From: JAGHEK01 sp044426235
Lineage (GTDB): Bacteria > Bacillota > Clostridia > Peptostreptococcales > Peptostreptococcaceae
Length of the DNA stretch: 64,000 nucleotides
Reading direction: 5' to 3'
Assembly: GCA_044426235.1 (NCBI GenBank)
Contig: JAWXUS010000003.1
Coordinates: forward strand, 61,447 to 125,446
Position numbers and translations under genes: made by a program. Position 1 is the first letter of the stretch. Every line of letters starts with the position of its first letter. Positions 52,071-60,576 of the stretch are shown one piece after another. A model generated the notes under the pieces. The model saw nothing but the letters and a program-made list of their open reading frames with translations, made no database searches and was not told the DNA's origin.

Positions 52071-52099
52071 ATTATACAACTAATTAACCTATTTTTCTA
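52071..52099 (-). promoter_or_regulatory. Probable promoter of ptsH-ptsI
   Basis: On the minus strand TAGAAA, a 17-base spacer and a perfect TATAAT; the -35 match is weak. Confidence 0.4.
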
Positions 52100-52148
52100 C
52101 CATTTTTATTGATTAATTTTAAATTTTTTTAAATTATTCCAATTAATC

Positions 52149-53345
52149 TTAAAAACTATGTAAAAAATAATTACTAACTATCTTTGATATCTTATTTTTT
52201 TGCAAATAAATAATTCTATTATCATTATTTATTTTAGTTTTGTCCAAATTATGCATATTTTTATTAATTGATTCAACAACCTTATTAAAATCATAAAGTT
52301 GAACTCTAGAAATTGAATTTTCTTCTAATTTTTTTTCATAAATTGCAAAAAATAAGTCTTTATAAGTAAAATCTTTTTCTAAATTAAAAACTTCACCAAC
52401 CTTTGGAATAATATCTTCCATTAACGTTCTAAGATTTGGATCTTTTTTAATATTTAAGATATCACATAATAGTTTTATTATATCCTTATCTACAGATTTT
52501 ATTTTATAAAAACAATAATCTTCATCAAATTTATAATCTGCATTAAAAAAATAATTCACTCCAACATATCTATCATAACTTTTCATTGCATCAAGGTAAC
52601 CAAGATCAATATTTTTTCTAGAATTATCTTTATCTTTATTAAGACTCCCCCCTAAACTTTGAGAAGGACTTATAGTTTTAATATTTAAATCTTGGAATTT
52701 ATTTAAATGTCTCTTTCCTAAAAAATCATCTAAAAGCCTAATTACAACCATTTCTTCATATCCTTTTTGATGAAGAAGAGATATTGGCATATTTTCTGAA
52801 AACATACCATCTAAATAAAGTTTATCATCTAATTTATCTATTTTAAAAATCGGTAAATTAGAACTTGCAATTAAAAAATCAACTAACTTTCCATTTTCAA
52901 TTTCCTCTATATACATAGGGTGTGGGAAAAATTTTTTGTTCCAAGAAACTGTTAAAAGTGCAAAGTCTTTTTTAGATTTTCTAACCACTTCTTCATTTAA
53001 AGTTTTATGAAGTAAATTTTTCATAGGAGTAATGTCAATTCCTTGATTTTTTCTAGCCTTATAGATTAAATCTAGCATATTAGGAAGATTTTTTGGAGTA
53101 AAATCTATATTTTTATATTTTTCATATAAATCGAGTTCTATATCCATAAAATGTGTATAATCATAACTTGTCCAAATCTCCTCCATAACATCTAAATCGT
53201 CTTGAATTATATATGCACCATTTAATGCTCCAATTGAAGTTCCTGCAACCCCTTGAAATTCAATTCCTAAATCCTTAAGTGCTTTATAGGCGCCTATTTG
53301 ATAAGCACCCTTTGCACCTCCACCTTCTAAAACTAAACCTTTCAT
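52149..53345 (-). CDS. Patatin-like phospholipase
   Basis: A 398-residue acyl hydrolase. The oxyanion hole GGGAKGAYQIGAYKAL at residues 8-23, the nucleophile serine in GTSIGALNG and the catalytic aspartate in YLDGMFSENMP form a complete Ser-Asp dyad. The C-terminal 170 residues (after VVIRLLDDFLGKRHLNK) are extra and helical. Cellular role is unknown; membrane-lipid turnover is likely. It follows the small gene at 53358-53699 by 12 bases and is probably co-transcribed with it. Confidence 0.9.
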   Translation of the reverse strand: MKGLVLEGGGAKGAYQIGAYKALKDLGIEFQGVAGTSIGALNGAYIIQDDLDVMEEIWTSYDYTHFMDIELDLYEKYKNIDFTPKNLPNMLDLIYKARKNQGIDITPMKNLLHKTLNEEVVRKSKKDFALLTVSWNKKFFPHPMYIEEIENGKLVDFLIASSNLPIFKIDKLDDKLYLDGMFSENMPISLLHQKGYEEMVVIRLLDDFLGKRHLNKFQDLNIKTISPSQSLGGSLNKDKDNSRKNIDLGYLDAMKSYDRYVGVNYFFNADYKFDEDYCFYKIKSVDKDIIKLLCDILNIKKDPNLRTLMEDIIPKVGEVFNLEKDFTYKDLFFAIYEKKLEENSISRVQLYDFNKVVESINKNMHNLDKTKINNDNRIIYLQKNKISKIVSNYFLHSF

Positions 53346-53357
53346 ATTTTATCACCA

Positions 53358-53699
53358 CTATTTTTTTATGTCGTCTCTACTTTTTACTAACTTCACAACC
53401 TTTAAAAACATTTTTCTCTCAAAATTAGAAAGTTTCATATTATTCATTATAAAATCATTTTTATCTATTATATAAATTTTTCTATATCCCGCCTTATAAA
53501 AAGACATACAAACATTTTTCATAAGATCATTACTTTCAACACTAAAACTATCAGTTTCAATAACTAAATTATACTTTGATTTTTTTATTGATTTAGTTTC
53601 ATTTTTATGACGTTCTAAAAAATCCTTAGTATTTTCCTTTGTTAAATTACCACCTAACTTAATGTTAACTTCACTTTCCATTACTTGAAATTCTAACAT
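53358..53699 (-). CDS. Small protein with a STAS-like pattern, function unknown
   Basis: A 113-residue protein starting MLEFQVMESEVNIKLGG at 53699 after GGAGG. The beta-alpha pattern (VNIKLGGNLTKENTKDFLERH, YNLVIETDSFSVESNDLMKNVCMSFYKAGYRKIYIID) resembles STAS/anti-anti-sigma proteins, but the phosphorylatable serine context is not clear. The C-terminus is basic. I cannot assign a family with confidence. It lies directly upstream of the patatin gene in the same transcript. Confidence 0.45.
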   Translation of the reverse strand: MLEFQVMESEVNIKLGGNLTKENTKDFLERHKNETKSIKKSKYNLVIETDSFSVESNDLMKNVCMSFYKAGYRKIYIIDKNDFIMNNMKLSNFERKMFLKVVKLVKSRDDIKK

Positions 53700-53765
53700 A
53701 AATACCTCCAAATAAGCTATTTATAGAATTATATGTTTTTAAAAAGCAAATATTATAAATTTTTA

Positions 53766-53792
53766 TATTTAAAAAGGTAGCAAAAATCTACC
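53766..53792 (-). terminator. Terminator after the amidase gene
   Basis: A 5-bp stem GGTAG/CTACC with a 7-base A/T loop and five T on the minus strand. Confidence 0.65.
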
Positions 53793-53795
53793 ATA

Positions 53796-54608
53796 TTATT
53801 TTAAATTATTATCTATAAAAGTTAATATACCTTGTGCAACTCCTTTTGCTAATTCATCTTGGTAAGATTCATCTACAAGTTTCATTCTTTCTTCAATGTT
53901 ACTTAAAAAACCAAGTTCAACAAGAACTGATGGCATATTTGCAGTTTCTAAAACTTTAAACACACTAGTTTTAATTCCACGATCCCTAGTGTCAACGTAT
54001 GATACTATAGTTTTTTGAATATCTTCTGCTAAAGTTTTAGAATCATAAGTATCACTTGGTAAATAATACGTTTCAATACCATAAGCTGATGGAACATCCG
54101 GGAATGAGTTTGCATGAATAGATACAAATAAATCTGCACCTAGTCTATTTGCAACCTCCCCTCTTTCAACTAATGATAAGAATGTATCATCTGCTCTAGT
54201 CAAAATAACTTCTATATCATTTTGCCTAAGTAAAATAGAAGATATTTTTTTAGATACATTAAGAGCTATGTCTTTTTCGTATATTTCAGTCCCAGCTGCT
54301 ATGGCACCAGAATCTTTACCACCGTGTCCTGGATCTATGATAATCGTAAATCTTTTTCCTTTTTTAATTTGTTCATCATTAATATCAAATTGTTCTAATC
54401 TATTACTTATTGAAAGTACCCCATTACTTAAAGTTTCCCCACCAAAAATAAGTGAAAAAATTAAACCAACAGCTTTAAAAAATAAGAATACAATTAATAA
54501 CAGTGCCACTACCAAAATAAATACACGTTTTTTATTATATTTTCTCCTAATTGTTCTAGAGCCTGCTTGTCTATTAGTATTGGGTTTTTTGTTTGACCCT
54601 TTAGACAT
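53796..54608 (-). CDS. cwlD: N-acetylmuramoyl-L-alanine amidase, CwlD-like
   Basis: A 270-residue, membrane-anchored Amidase_3 enzyme: basic N-terminus, one membrane segment (residues about 29-56), and an extracytoplasmic zinc amidase with H95 (IDPGHGGKDSG), E111 (EIYEKDIAL), H165 (VSIHANSF) and E231 (VLVELGFLSN). In CwlD this removes stem peptides so muramic-delta-lactam can form in the spore cortex; general cell-wall amidases have the same fold, so the name is tentative. It is followed by a terminator and preceded by the Z-prenyl synthase gene. Confidence 0.72.
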   Translation of the reverse strand: MSKGSNKKPNTNRQAGSRTIRRKYNKKRVFILVVALLLIVFLFFKAVGLIFSLIFGGETLSNGVLSISNRLEQFDINDEQIKKGKRFTIIIDPGHGGKDSGAIAAGTEIYEKDIALNVSKKISSILLRQNDIEVILTRADDTFLSLVERGEVANRLGADLFVSIHANSFPDVPSAYGIETYYLPSDTYDSKTLAEDIQKTIVSYVDTRDRGIKTSVFKVLETANMPSVLVELGFLSNIEERMKLVDESYQDELAKGVAQGILTFIDNNLK

Positions 54609-54694
54609 CTTTTTTCCCTCTCTTTATGTATCATACATTTTTATTCATAATAATACATATTCTATCATTTTGAGAGGTTTTTTTCAATGTAATT

Positions 54695-55339
54695 TTATCC
54701 GCCTAAAGTAACATCTTGTTTGTTATACCAATTAAAAGCATCATTCATATGACTTTTTTCAAAATCTGGCCAATAATCATCTAACGTATAAAAATCTGCA
54801 TAAATCGACTGAACAGGTAAGAATCCACTAAGTCTTCTTCTTCCTCCCCATCTTATAATTAAATCAATTCTTGATATATCATTTGATTGAATATGATTTT
54901 GTATATTATTTTTATTTACATTACTAGCATCTGATAAAGTATTTAAATCCCAATGCCAACCATAATTAACTAATAAATTAGCTTTTATTTCTCCTTCTTT
55001 ACCTTTAGTTCTTTTAGTGAATTTCATTAATTCCTTTGGGAAAAGCGGTGAATTAATATTTCCAATCACCAAAAGAGATGCCCCTTCTTCATCTAAAATA
55101 TTAGCTGCATCAATACAAGCATCTGTAAATGCTTTAGTTTGATATGAAGGTCTCTTTGCATTATCAGTAGTAAACCCATAAAAAGTTACTTCATCAACAC
55201 CAAAATCTCTACAAGCTCTATAACTCTCAAGCCCTGGGTCTATTCCATTTTCGTATCCCTTATCTTTTTCAAGTCCATTATTTTGTGCCCATCTTCTATT
55301 TCCATCTGGTATTATACCAACGTGTTTTGGCTTTCTCAT
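54695..55339 (-). CDS. Divergent undecaprenyl diphosphate synthase-family protein
   Basis: A 214-residue cis-prenyltransferase. HVGIIPDGNRRWAQ with D12 binds the allylic diphosphate, YGFTTDNAKRP is the second motif, and DLIIRWGGRRRLSGFLPVQSIYADFYTLDDYWPDF is the third, somewhat altered motif. It is shorter and more diverged than the standard UppS of a frr-uppS-cdsA cluster, and that cluster is not here. The start at 55339 follows AAGGAGG. It lies upstream of the CwlD-like amidase, which suggests a spore or envelope role; the product chain length is unknown. Confidence 0.82.
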   Translation of the reverse strand: MRKPKHVGIIPDGNRRWAQNNGLEKDKGYENGIDPGLESYRACRDFGVDEVTFYGFTTDNAKRPSYQTKAFTDACIDAANILDEEGASLLVIGNINSPLFPKELMKFTKRTKGKEGEIKANLLVNYGWHWDLNTLSDASNVNKNNIQNHIQSNDISRIDLIIRWGGRRRLSGFLPVQSIYADFYTLDDYWPDFEKSHMNDAFNWYNKQDVTLGG

Positions 55340-55446
55340 ATTAATCCTCCTTAAAATTTTTGACACTTAGATTATTTCCATATTCTATAAAATTAGTCAC
55401 AATAATAAATTTTTATGATATAAATATATAAAAAATATTATCCCTC

Positions 55447-55475
55447 TTGATGATTGTGTATTTTTCAGTTATAAT
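55447..55475 (+). promoter_or_regulatory. Sigma-A-type promoter of the DUF4358/MBOAT operon
   Basis: TTGATG, a 17-base spacer and TATAAT, followed by AAGGAG before the DUF4358 start. Confidence 0.7.
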
Positions 55476-55507
55476 TACTCATATTATAAAATATTAAGGA
55501 GAAAATT

Positions 55508-55981
55508 ATGAAAAAACTATTAATTGCAACATCTTTAGTTTTAAGTCTTAATTTAGTTGGTTGTTCATCAAACAACGAAGAAACTGTAAAAGAAGTTCCA
55601 ATGTCTGAAATACAGACTGCAGTAAATACTGAAGAACTTTTAGCTATTCAACCATTTGATTCACTAGATGCAAAAGATTTTTACATATTCCAAGAAGTAA
55701 TTGATAACATAGAAGAAGGATTTGTAACTAAAGCTATGATAAACGTTAAACTTCAAGATGTTTTTGTTATAAAAACTGATGATGTTGATGCTATTAAAGC
55801 TATTTTAGAAGAATACAAAGAAAATGAACTTAGATCATTTGCTGATGGATACGGCGGAGAAGAAAATATAACTGCAGTATCAGAATCAATACTTTCTTCA
55901 AAGGGTGATTATGTATACTTTATAGCAGCTCCTAATGCAACGGAAATAGAACAAACAATACTTGATATGATTACTGAGTAA
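55508..55981 (+). CDS. DUF4358 lipoprotein
   Basis: A 157-residue lipoprotein: signal peptide KKLLIATSLVLSLNL with lipobox LVGC, then a DUF4358 domain (VPMSEIQTAVNTEELLAIQPFDSLDAKDF; ALVKTDDVDAIKAILEEYKE-like helix; SSKGDYVYFIAAPN). In clostridia this domain often lies beside MBOAT and DHHW genes, as here. The function is not known; envelope or polysaccharide modification is inferred from context. A terminator separates it from the MBOAT gene, so the lipoprotein should be the most abundant product. Confidence 0.85.
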   Translation: MKKLLIATSLVLSLNLVGCSSNNEETVKEVPMSEIQTAVNTEELLAIQPFDSLDAKDFYIFQEVIDNIEEGFVTKAMINVKLQDVFVIKTDDVDAIKAILEEYKENELRSFADGYGGEENITAVSESILSSKGDYVYFIAAPNATEIEQTILDMITE

Positions 55982-56010
55982 AGCTATGAATTAATTCATA
56001 GCTTTTTTTA
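55982..56010 (+). terminator. Intercistronic terminator after the DUF4358 gene
   Basis: A perfect 11-bp palindrome AGCTATGAATT/AATTCATAGCT followed by seven T and, at once, the AGGAGG ribosome site of the next gene. Partial readthrough is needed to express the MBOAT gene. Confidence 0.85.
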
Positions 56011-56023
56011 GGAGGATTTTAAT

Positions 56024-57394
56024 TTGACATTTAGTAGTATAACTTTTTTATTTTACTTTCTTCCTTTGGTAATATTATGCTACTTTTTAGTACCTGATAA
56101 ATTTAAGAATTTAATCTTACTAATTTTCAGCTTAATATTTTATGCCTTTGGAGAACCTATATACATATTTATAATGATTTTTTCTTGTGTGGTTGATTAC
56201 ACTCACGCAATTATAATTGATAAAAATAGAGGAAATATAAAATCTAAACTTGCACTTATTTCATCAATTATTGTTAACCTTGGACTTCTTGGTTTTTTCA
56301 AATATAGTAACTTTTTTATAGATATTAGTAATAATTTAATTGGAACTAATTTTGAAAATTTAAATATATTACTTCCAATTGGAATAAGCTTTTATACATT
56401 CCAAACTATGAGTTACACTATAGACGTATATAAAGGAGATGCCATAGTTCAAAAAAATATATTAACCCTTTCAACATTCGTCACACTATTTCCTCAACTA
56501 GTTGCAGGACCAATAGTTAGATTTGTTGACATTCAACACCAATTACATAAAAGAGAACATACTTTTGATAAATTCTATGAAGGTGTTTGTAGATTTATTT
56601 TTGGACTCTCAAAAAAAGTTATTTTAGCAAATAATTTAGGTCTAATTTGGACCAATATAAAAGCCACTTCATACGGCGAATTATCAATATTAACTTCTTG
56701 GCTTGGAATAATTTGTTTTACACTTCAAATATACTTTGATTTTTCTGGATATTCAGATATGGCAATAGGACTTGGTAAGATATTTGGATTTGACTTTTTA
56801 GAAAACTTCAACTACCCATACATATCAAAATCAATAACTGAATTTTGGAGAAGATGGCATATGTCTCTTGGTATTTGGTTTAGGGACTACGTCTATATTC
56901 CTCTTGGAGGAAATAGATGTAAAAACAGTAGATGGCTTTTTAACATATTTGTAGTATGGTTTTTAACAGGATTTTGGCACGGTGCAAGTGTTAACTTTAT
57001 AATTTGGGGATTATTCTTTGGAACTCTATTAGTTATTGAGAAATTATTCCTTCTTGAAATTCTAAAAACTACCCCAAAAATAATAAATCATTTTTATGTT
57101 TTAATTTGTGTAATAATTAGTTTCGTATTTTTTGATATAGATGGAGTTAAAAACTCAACTTTATATATAAAATCAATGTTTAGTGGTAATTTATTTGACG
57201 AATATTTTTTATATTACCTAATTCCAAACTTAACACTATTAATTTTTAGTCTTATTGGTTCAACTCCTATAATAAAAAATTTATTAGACAAACACTTAAA
57301 AATAAAGACTATTCTATTAATTTTTTGTATGATTTTATCAACTGCATTCTTAGTTGATGCATCATTTAATCCATTTTTATACTTTAGATTTTAG
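56024..57394 (+). CDS. MBOAT-family O-acyltransferase (AlgI-like)
   Basis: A 456-residue membrane protein with about 11 hydrophobic segments. The AlgI-type motifs are present: YYPQLVAGPIVR-like FPQLVAGPIVRF, FDFSGYSDMAIGLGKIFGF, NYPYISKSITEFWRRWHMSLGIWFRDYVYIPLGGNR and the catalytic histidine in WFLTGFWHGASVNFIIWG. It transfers acyl groups across the membrane to an extracellular polysaccharide or to the cell wall. The TTG start has GGAGG nine bases upstream. The DHHW gene follows at nine bases. Confidence 0.93.
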   Translation: MTFSSITFLFYFLPLVILCYFLVPDKFKNLILLIFSLIFYAFGEPIYIFIMIFSCVVDYTHAIIIDKNRGNIKSKLALISSIIVNLGLLGFFKYSNFFIDISNNLIGTNFENLNILLPIGISFYTFQTMSYTIDVYKGDAIVQKNILTLSTFVTLFPQLVAGPIVRFVDIQHQLHKREHTFDKFYEGVCRFIFGLSKKVILANNLGLIWTNIKATSYGELSILTSWLGIICFTLQIYFDFSGYSDMAIGLGKIFGFDFLENFNYPYISKSITEFWRRWHMSLGIWFRDYVYIPLGGNRCKNSRWLFNIFVVWFLTGFWHGASVNFIIWGLFFGTLLVIEKLFLLEILKTTPKIINHFYVLICVIISFVFFDIDGVKNSTLYIKSMFSGNLFDEYFLYYLIPNLTLLIFSLIGSTPIIKNLLDKHLKIKTILLIFCMILSTAFLVDASFNPFLYFRF

Positions 57395-57403
57395 GAGAAT
57401 ACT

Positions 57404-58486
57404 ATGAAAAAATTAACTGTAATATTTTTTCTAATATTTATTTTTTCTGTTCCAATAATAACTATTATTTCCCCAGACAAAAAAATAAGTCAAATAGAAA
57501 ATAAAATACTAACACAATTTAAAAAACCAACACTTGAAAATATATATAATAAAGACTTTATGGAAAACTTCGATAAGTACTCAAGTGATCAATTTCCATT
57601 TAGAGAAAGCTTTTTAAAATTTAAAAATAACTATTCATATATTGTGGGACAAAGAGAATTTAGAAATATTTATGTAACTAAAAATAATATGTTAGTTGAG
57701 AAATATATATTTAATAAAGACAACATAGATTCTAATTTAGAAAAAATTAATGAAACTGTAGATTATTTAAAAAGTAGAAATATAGATTCAACAGTTTCTA
57801 TAATACCTAACTCAATAGCTTTTTATGAAGATGAACTACCAATTTATGCTATTTTTGATAGCCAATTAGATTCACTGAAATACATTGAAGATAATATTAG
57901 CGGGACTTACTATACTCCGTTTAATACTTTACTTCAAAATAAAGATAAATATATATATTTTAATGGAGATCATCATTTAACCCAACTTGGTTCATATTTA
58001 ATTCATCTTGATATGATACAATTAGACTATAATAATTTATACGAAAAATATGAAATAGTTAGTGATGATTTTTATGGTTCTTATTACTCAAAAACACTAC
58101 TTAGTAAAATAAATCCTGATAAAATATATTCATACAAAAACTATAATAATTTTAGAATTGAAATGGATTTTAGTGATGAATTTGATACTCTTTATGATGA
58201 AAATAAGCTAAATTCAAAAAACCAATATCAATATTTCCTACACGGAGATCCAGGATTTGCAGTTATTTATGGAAATGAAAATTTAGATAAAGAAATAATG
58301 GTTTTTAAAGATTCGTATTTTCATAATTTCGCACCATTTTTAACCTCTAATTATTCCAAAATACATATTGTTGATCCAAGATATTATGATATTGACCTTC
58401 CAAAATATTTAGAAGAAAATGAAAATATTACTGAATGCCTATTTTTTAATAATCTAAATCTATTAAACTCTGAAGTAATATATTAA
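57404..58486 (+). CDS. DHHW/AlgJ-like SGNH protein
   Basis: A 360-residue protein with a signal-anchor (residues 1-22). It is the partner of AlgI-type acyltransferases. The family motif DHHW reads D189-H190-H191-L192 in NGDHHLTQLGS, i.e. Leu replaces Trp. The second active-site block is VFKDSYFHNFAPFL, with S304 in the position of the SGNH nucleophile. The protein would act outside the membrane in O-acetylation of a surface glycan. It is co-transcribed with the MBOAT gene. Confidence 0.85.
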   Translation: MKKLTVIFFLIFIFSVPIITIISPDKKISQIENKILTQFKKPTLENIYNKDFMENFDKYSSDQFPFRESFLKFKNNYSYIVGQREFRNIYVTKNNMLVEKYIFNKDNIDSNLEKINETVDYLKSRNIDSTVSIIPNSIAFYEDELPIYAIFDSQLDSLKYIEDNISGTYYTPFNTLLQNKDKYIYFNGDHHLTQLGSYLIHLDMIQLDYNNLYEKYEIVSDDFYGSYYSKTLLSKINPDKIYSYKNYNNFRIEMDFSDEFDTLYDENKLNSKNQYQYFLHGDPGFAVIYGNENLDKEIMVFKDSYFHNFAPFLTSNYSKIHIVDPRYYDIDLPKYLEENENITECLFFNNLNLLNSEVIY

Positions 58487-58502
58487 AACTTTGTAACTAA
58501 TA

Positions 58503-58531
58503 TTGAATATATTATCATTCTCTAATATAAT
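58503..58531 (+). promoter_or_regulatory. Sigma-A promoter of the LCP gene
   Basis: TTGAAT, a 17-base spacer and TATAAT, 39 bases before the TTG start. Confidence 0.75.
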
Positions 58532-58569
58532 ATAAGGTATGTCATAAAAAAAGAAAGGTAGGTATTGAT

Positions 58570-59697
58570 TTGTCTAGAAGAGAGAGAAATAAAAAGAAAA
58601 AATTGATAAACTTCAATAGAAAAGAAAATGAAGTTTCAAAAGATGAAGATAAATTTGATAAAACAATAATTTATAATGAAGAAGAATTTGAAGAATTAGA
58701 TGATATTGAAAATGATGATGAAGAAAATAAATCAAGTTCTAATTTAAAGAAATTAATATTCTTATTAGTTGCACTAATTATACTAATACCAATAGGAACA
58801 TTTGGTTATTTCTACAATAAATTAAATAGTATGTTCCACGATACTAGTGTACTTGAAGAACACGAAGTTACACTTGGAGATGTTAATTTTAAAGCCGAAG
58901 ACAATATAAAAAATATATTATTAATCGGAACTGATGCAAGACCTGATGAAAATGTTTCACGTTCTGATGCAATGATGATTTTAACAGTTGATAATAAAAA
59001 TAAAGCACTTAAAATAACTTCACTAAATCGTGATACATACGTTAATATACCAGGACATGGTAATCAAAAATTATCAAATGCTTATGCGCTTGGGGAGGCT
59101 GCACTTTTAATAAAAACTATAGAGGAAAATTTAGAAGTTGATATTCAAGATTATGCAGTTGTTAACTTCCTATCTTTTATGGACATAGTAGACACTTTAG
59201 GTGGCGTTGAAGTTGAAGTACAACAAAGCGAAATAAGTGAAACTAATAAATTTATAAGAAATGAAACTTATGGATGGAGTGCTTCAACAGAGCCTATGAA
59301 ATTAATTGAAACTGCAGGAGTTCAAAAATTAAATGGATATCAAGCTCTTTCATTCTCAAGAATTAGATATAATGATTCTACAATCGAAAGAAATAGAAGA
59401 CAAAGTGAAGTTCTTCAAGGTATGATGCTTGGACTTCAACAACTTCCAATATCTAGATACCCACAACTATTAGATAGTGTACTTCCACATATCACTACTA
59501 GTATGAATGCATCTAATATAATAACTACTGGAATGCAGTCACTTGGACTTTTAAAAAGTGGAATTAACCAAGTTGAATTCCCACTTACTAATATGAGTAC
59601 ACATACAACACTTTCTAGTGCAGGATTTGTTATTCAATTTAATCCTGAATCACTTGACATACTACATGATTTTATATTTGAAAATATTCAACCATAA
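58570..59697 (+). CDS. LytR-CpsA-Psr family glycopolymer ligase
   Basis: A 375-residue membrane protein: an acidic/basic cytoplasmic tail (residues 1-56), one membrane segment (about 57-78) and an extracytoplasmic LCP domain. ILLIGTDARPDENVSRSDAMMILTVDNKNKALKITSLNRDTYVNIPG and RIRYNDSTIERNRRQSEVLQ are the phosphate- and lipid-binding signatures. Such enzymes attach teichoic acids or capsule to peptidoglycan. It starts at a TTG after GAAAGG and has its own promoter. With the rfbD-glycosyltransferase genes it indicates a surface-polymer locus. Confidence 0.92.
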   Translation: MSRRERNKKKKLINFNRKENEVSKDEDKFDKTIIYNEEEFEELDDIENDDEENKSSSNLKKLIFLLVALIILIPIGTFGYFYNKLNSMFHDTSVLEEHEVTLGDVNFKAEDNIKNILLIGTDARPDENVSRSDAMMILTVDNKNKALKITSLNRDTYVNIPGHGNQKLSNAYALGEAALLIKTIEENLEVDIQDYAVVNFLSFMDIVDTLGGVEVEVQQSEISETNKFIRNETYGWSASTEPMKLIETAGVQKLNGYQALSFSRIRYNDSTIERNRRQSEVLQGMMLGLQQLPISRYPQLLDSVLPHITTSMNASNIITTGMQSLGLLKSGINQVEFPLTNMSTHTTLSSAGFVIQFNPESLDILHDFIFENIQP

Positions 59698-59733
59698 TAA
59701 AAAAAGACATTTCAATCGAAATGTCTTTTTTTA
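59697..59733. terminator. Bidirectional terminator between the LCP gene and rfbD
   Basis: Stem GACATTTC/GAAATGTC with an AATC loop, flanked by A and T runs. Confidence 0.9.
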
Positions 59734-60564
59734 CATTAAATAATCTATAAGTGCATCTTTCCAACTTCTCAAATTATTAAATCCATTCTCACTTAATTTA
59801 TCTTTACTCAATTTACTATTTAATGGCCTTTTAGCTTTAGTTTTATATTCACTAGTTTTTATTGGATTTAATTCTATATCTATATTTTTAATTTTAAATA
59901 TTTCTTTAGCAAATTCATACCAAGAACAAAAGCCTTCATTAGTTACATGATATATTCCATATTTGTCACTCTCTAACATATCCGCTAATAATGGTGTTAA
60001 ATCTTTAGTATATGTAGGTGAACCTACTTGATCATCAATTATATTTAAAACTTTATTATTTTTTGATAATTTAATCATAGAATCAACAAAATTATTACCA
60101 TTTTGTCCAAATACCCAAGAAATTCTAACTATAAAATGTCTTTTATATGTTTGTACTATTTGTTCTCCCATTAATTTAGTTTTACCATAAATATTTATAG
60201 GATTTGTAATATCAGTTTCTAAATATTCACTATCTTTTTGGCCATCAAATACATAATCAGTACTAATATATATAATCGGTATATCTAAATTTCTACATAC
60301 ATCAATAATTTTTTCTGTAGCTTTATAATTTATCATTTCACATAATTCAATTTCATCTTCAGCTTTATCAACTGCTGTATATGCTGCACAATGAATAATT
60401 GCATCAGGTTTTAAACAAATCATAACTTTAGTTATATTTTGTAAATCCGTCAAATCTAAATCTTCTCTTTTAAGACCTACTACATTATATCCTTTTTTAT
60501 CTAAAAATTCAACAACATCATATCCAAGCTGCCCATTAGCTCCTGTAACTATAATTTTATTCAA
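59731..60564 (-). CDS. rfbD: dTDP-4-dehydrorhamnose reductase
   Basis: A 277-residue short-chain dehydrogenase. GANGQLGYDVVEFL at residues 6-19 is the NADPH motif and YISTDYVFDG is followed by the catalytic Y-x3-K in IYGKTKLMGEQ. It makes dTDP-L-rhamnose, a precursor of surface polysaccharides. The companion rfbA, rfbB and rfbC are not in this window. It is co-transcribed after the sugar transferase (12-base gap) and ends in the shared terminator. Confidence 0.93.
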   Translation of the reverse strand: MNKIIVTGANGQLGYDVVEFLDKKGYNVVGLKREDLDLTDLQNITKVMICLKPDAIIHCAAYTAVDKAEDEIELCEMINYKATEKIIDVCRNLDIPIIYISTDYVFDGQKDSEYLETDITNPINIYGKTKLMGEQIVQTYKRHFIVRISWVFGQNGNNFVDSMIKLSKNNKVLNIIDDQVGSPTYTKDLTPLLADMLESDKYGIYHVTNEGFCSWYEFAKEIFKIKNIDIELNPIKTSEYKTKAKRPLNSKLSKDKLSENGFNNLRSWKDALIDYLM

Positions 60565-60576
60565 TCATTTATCTCC

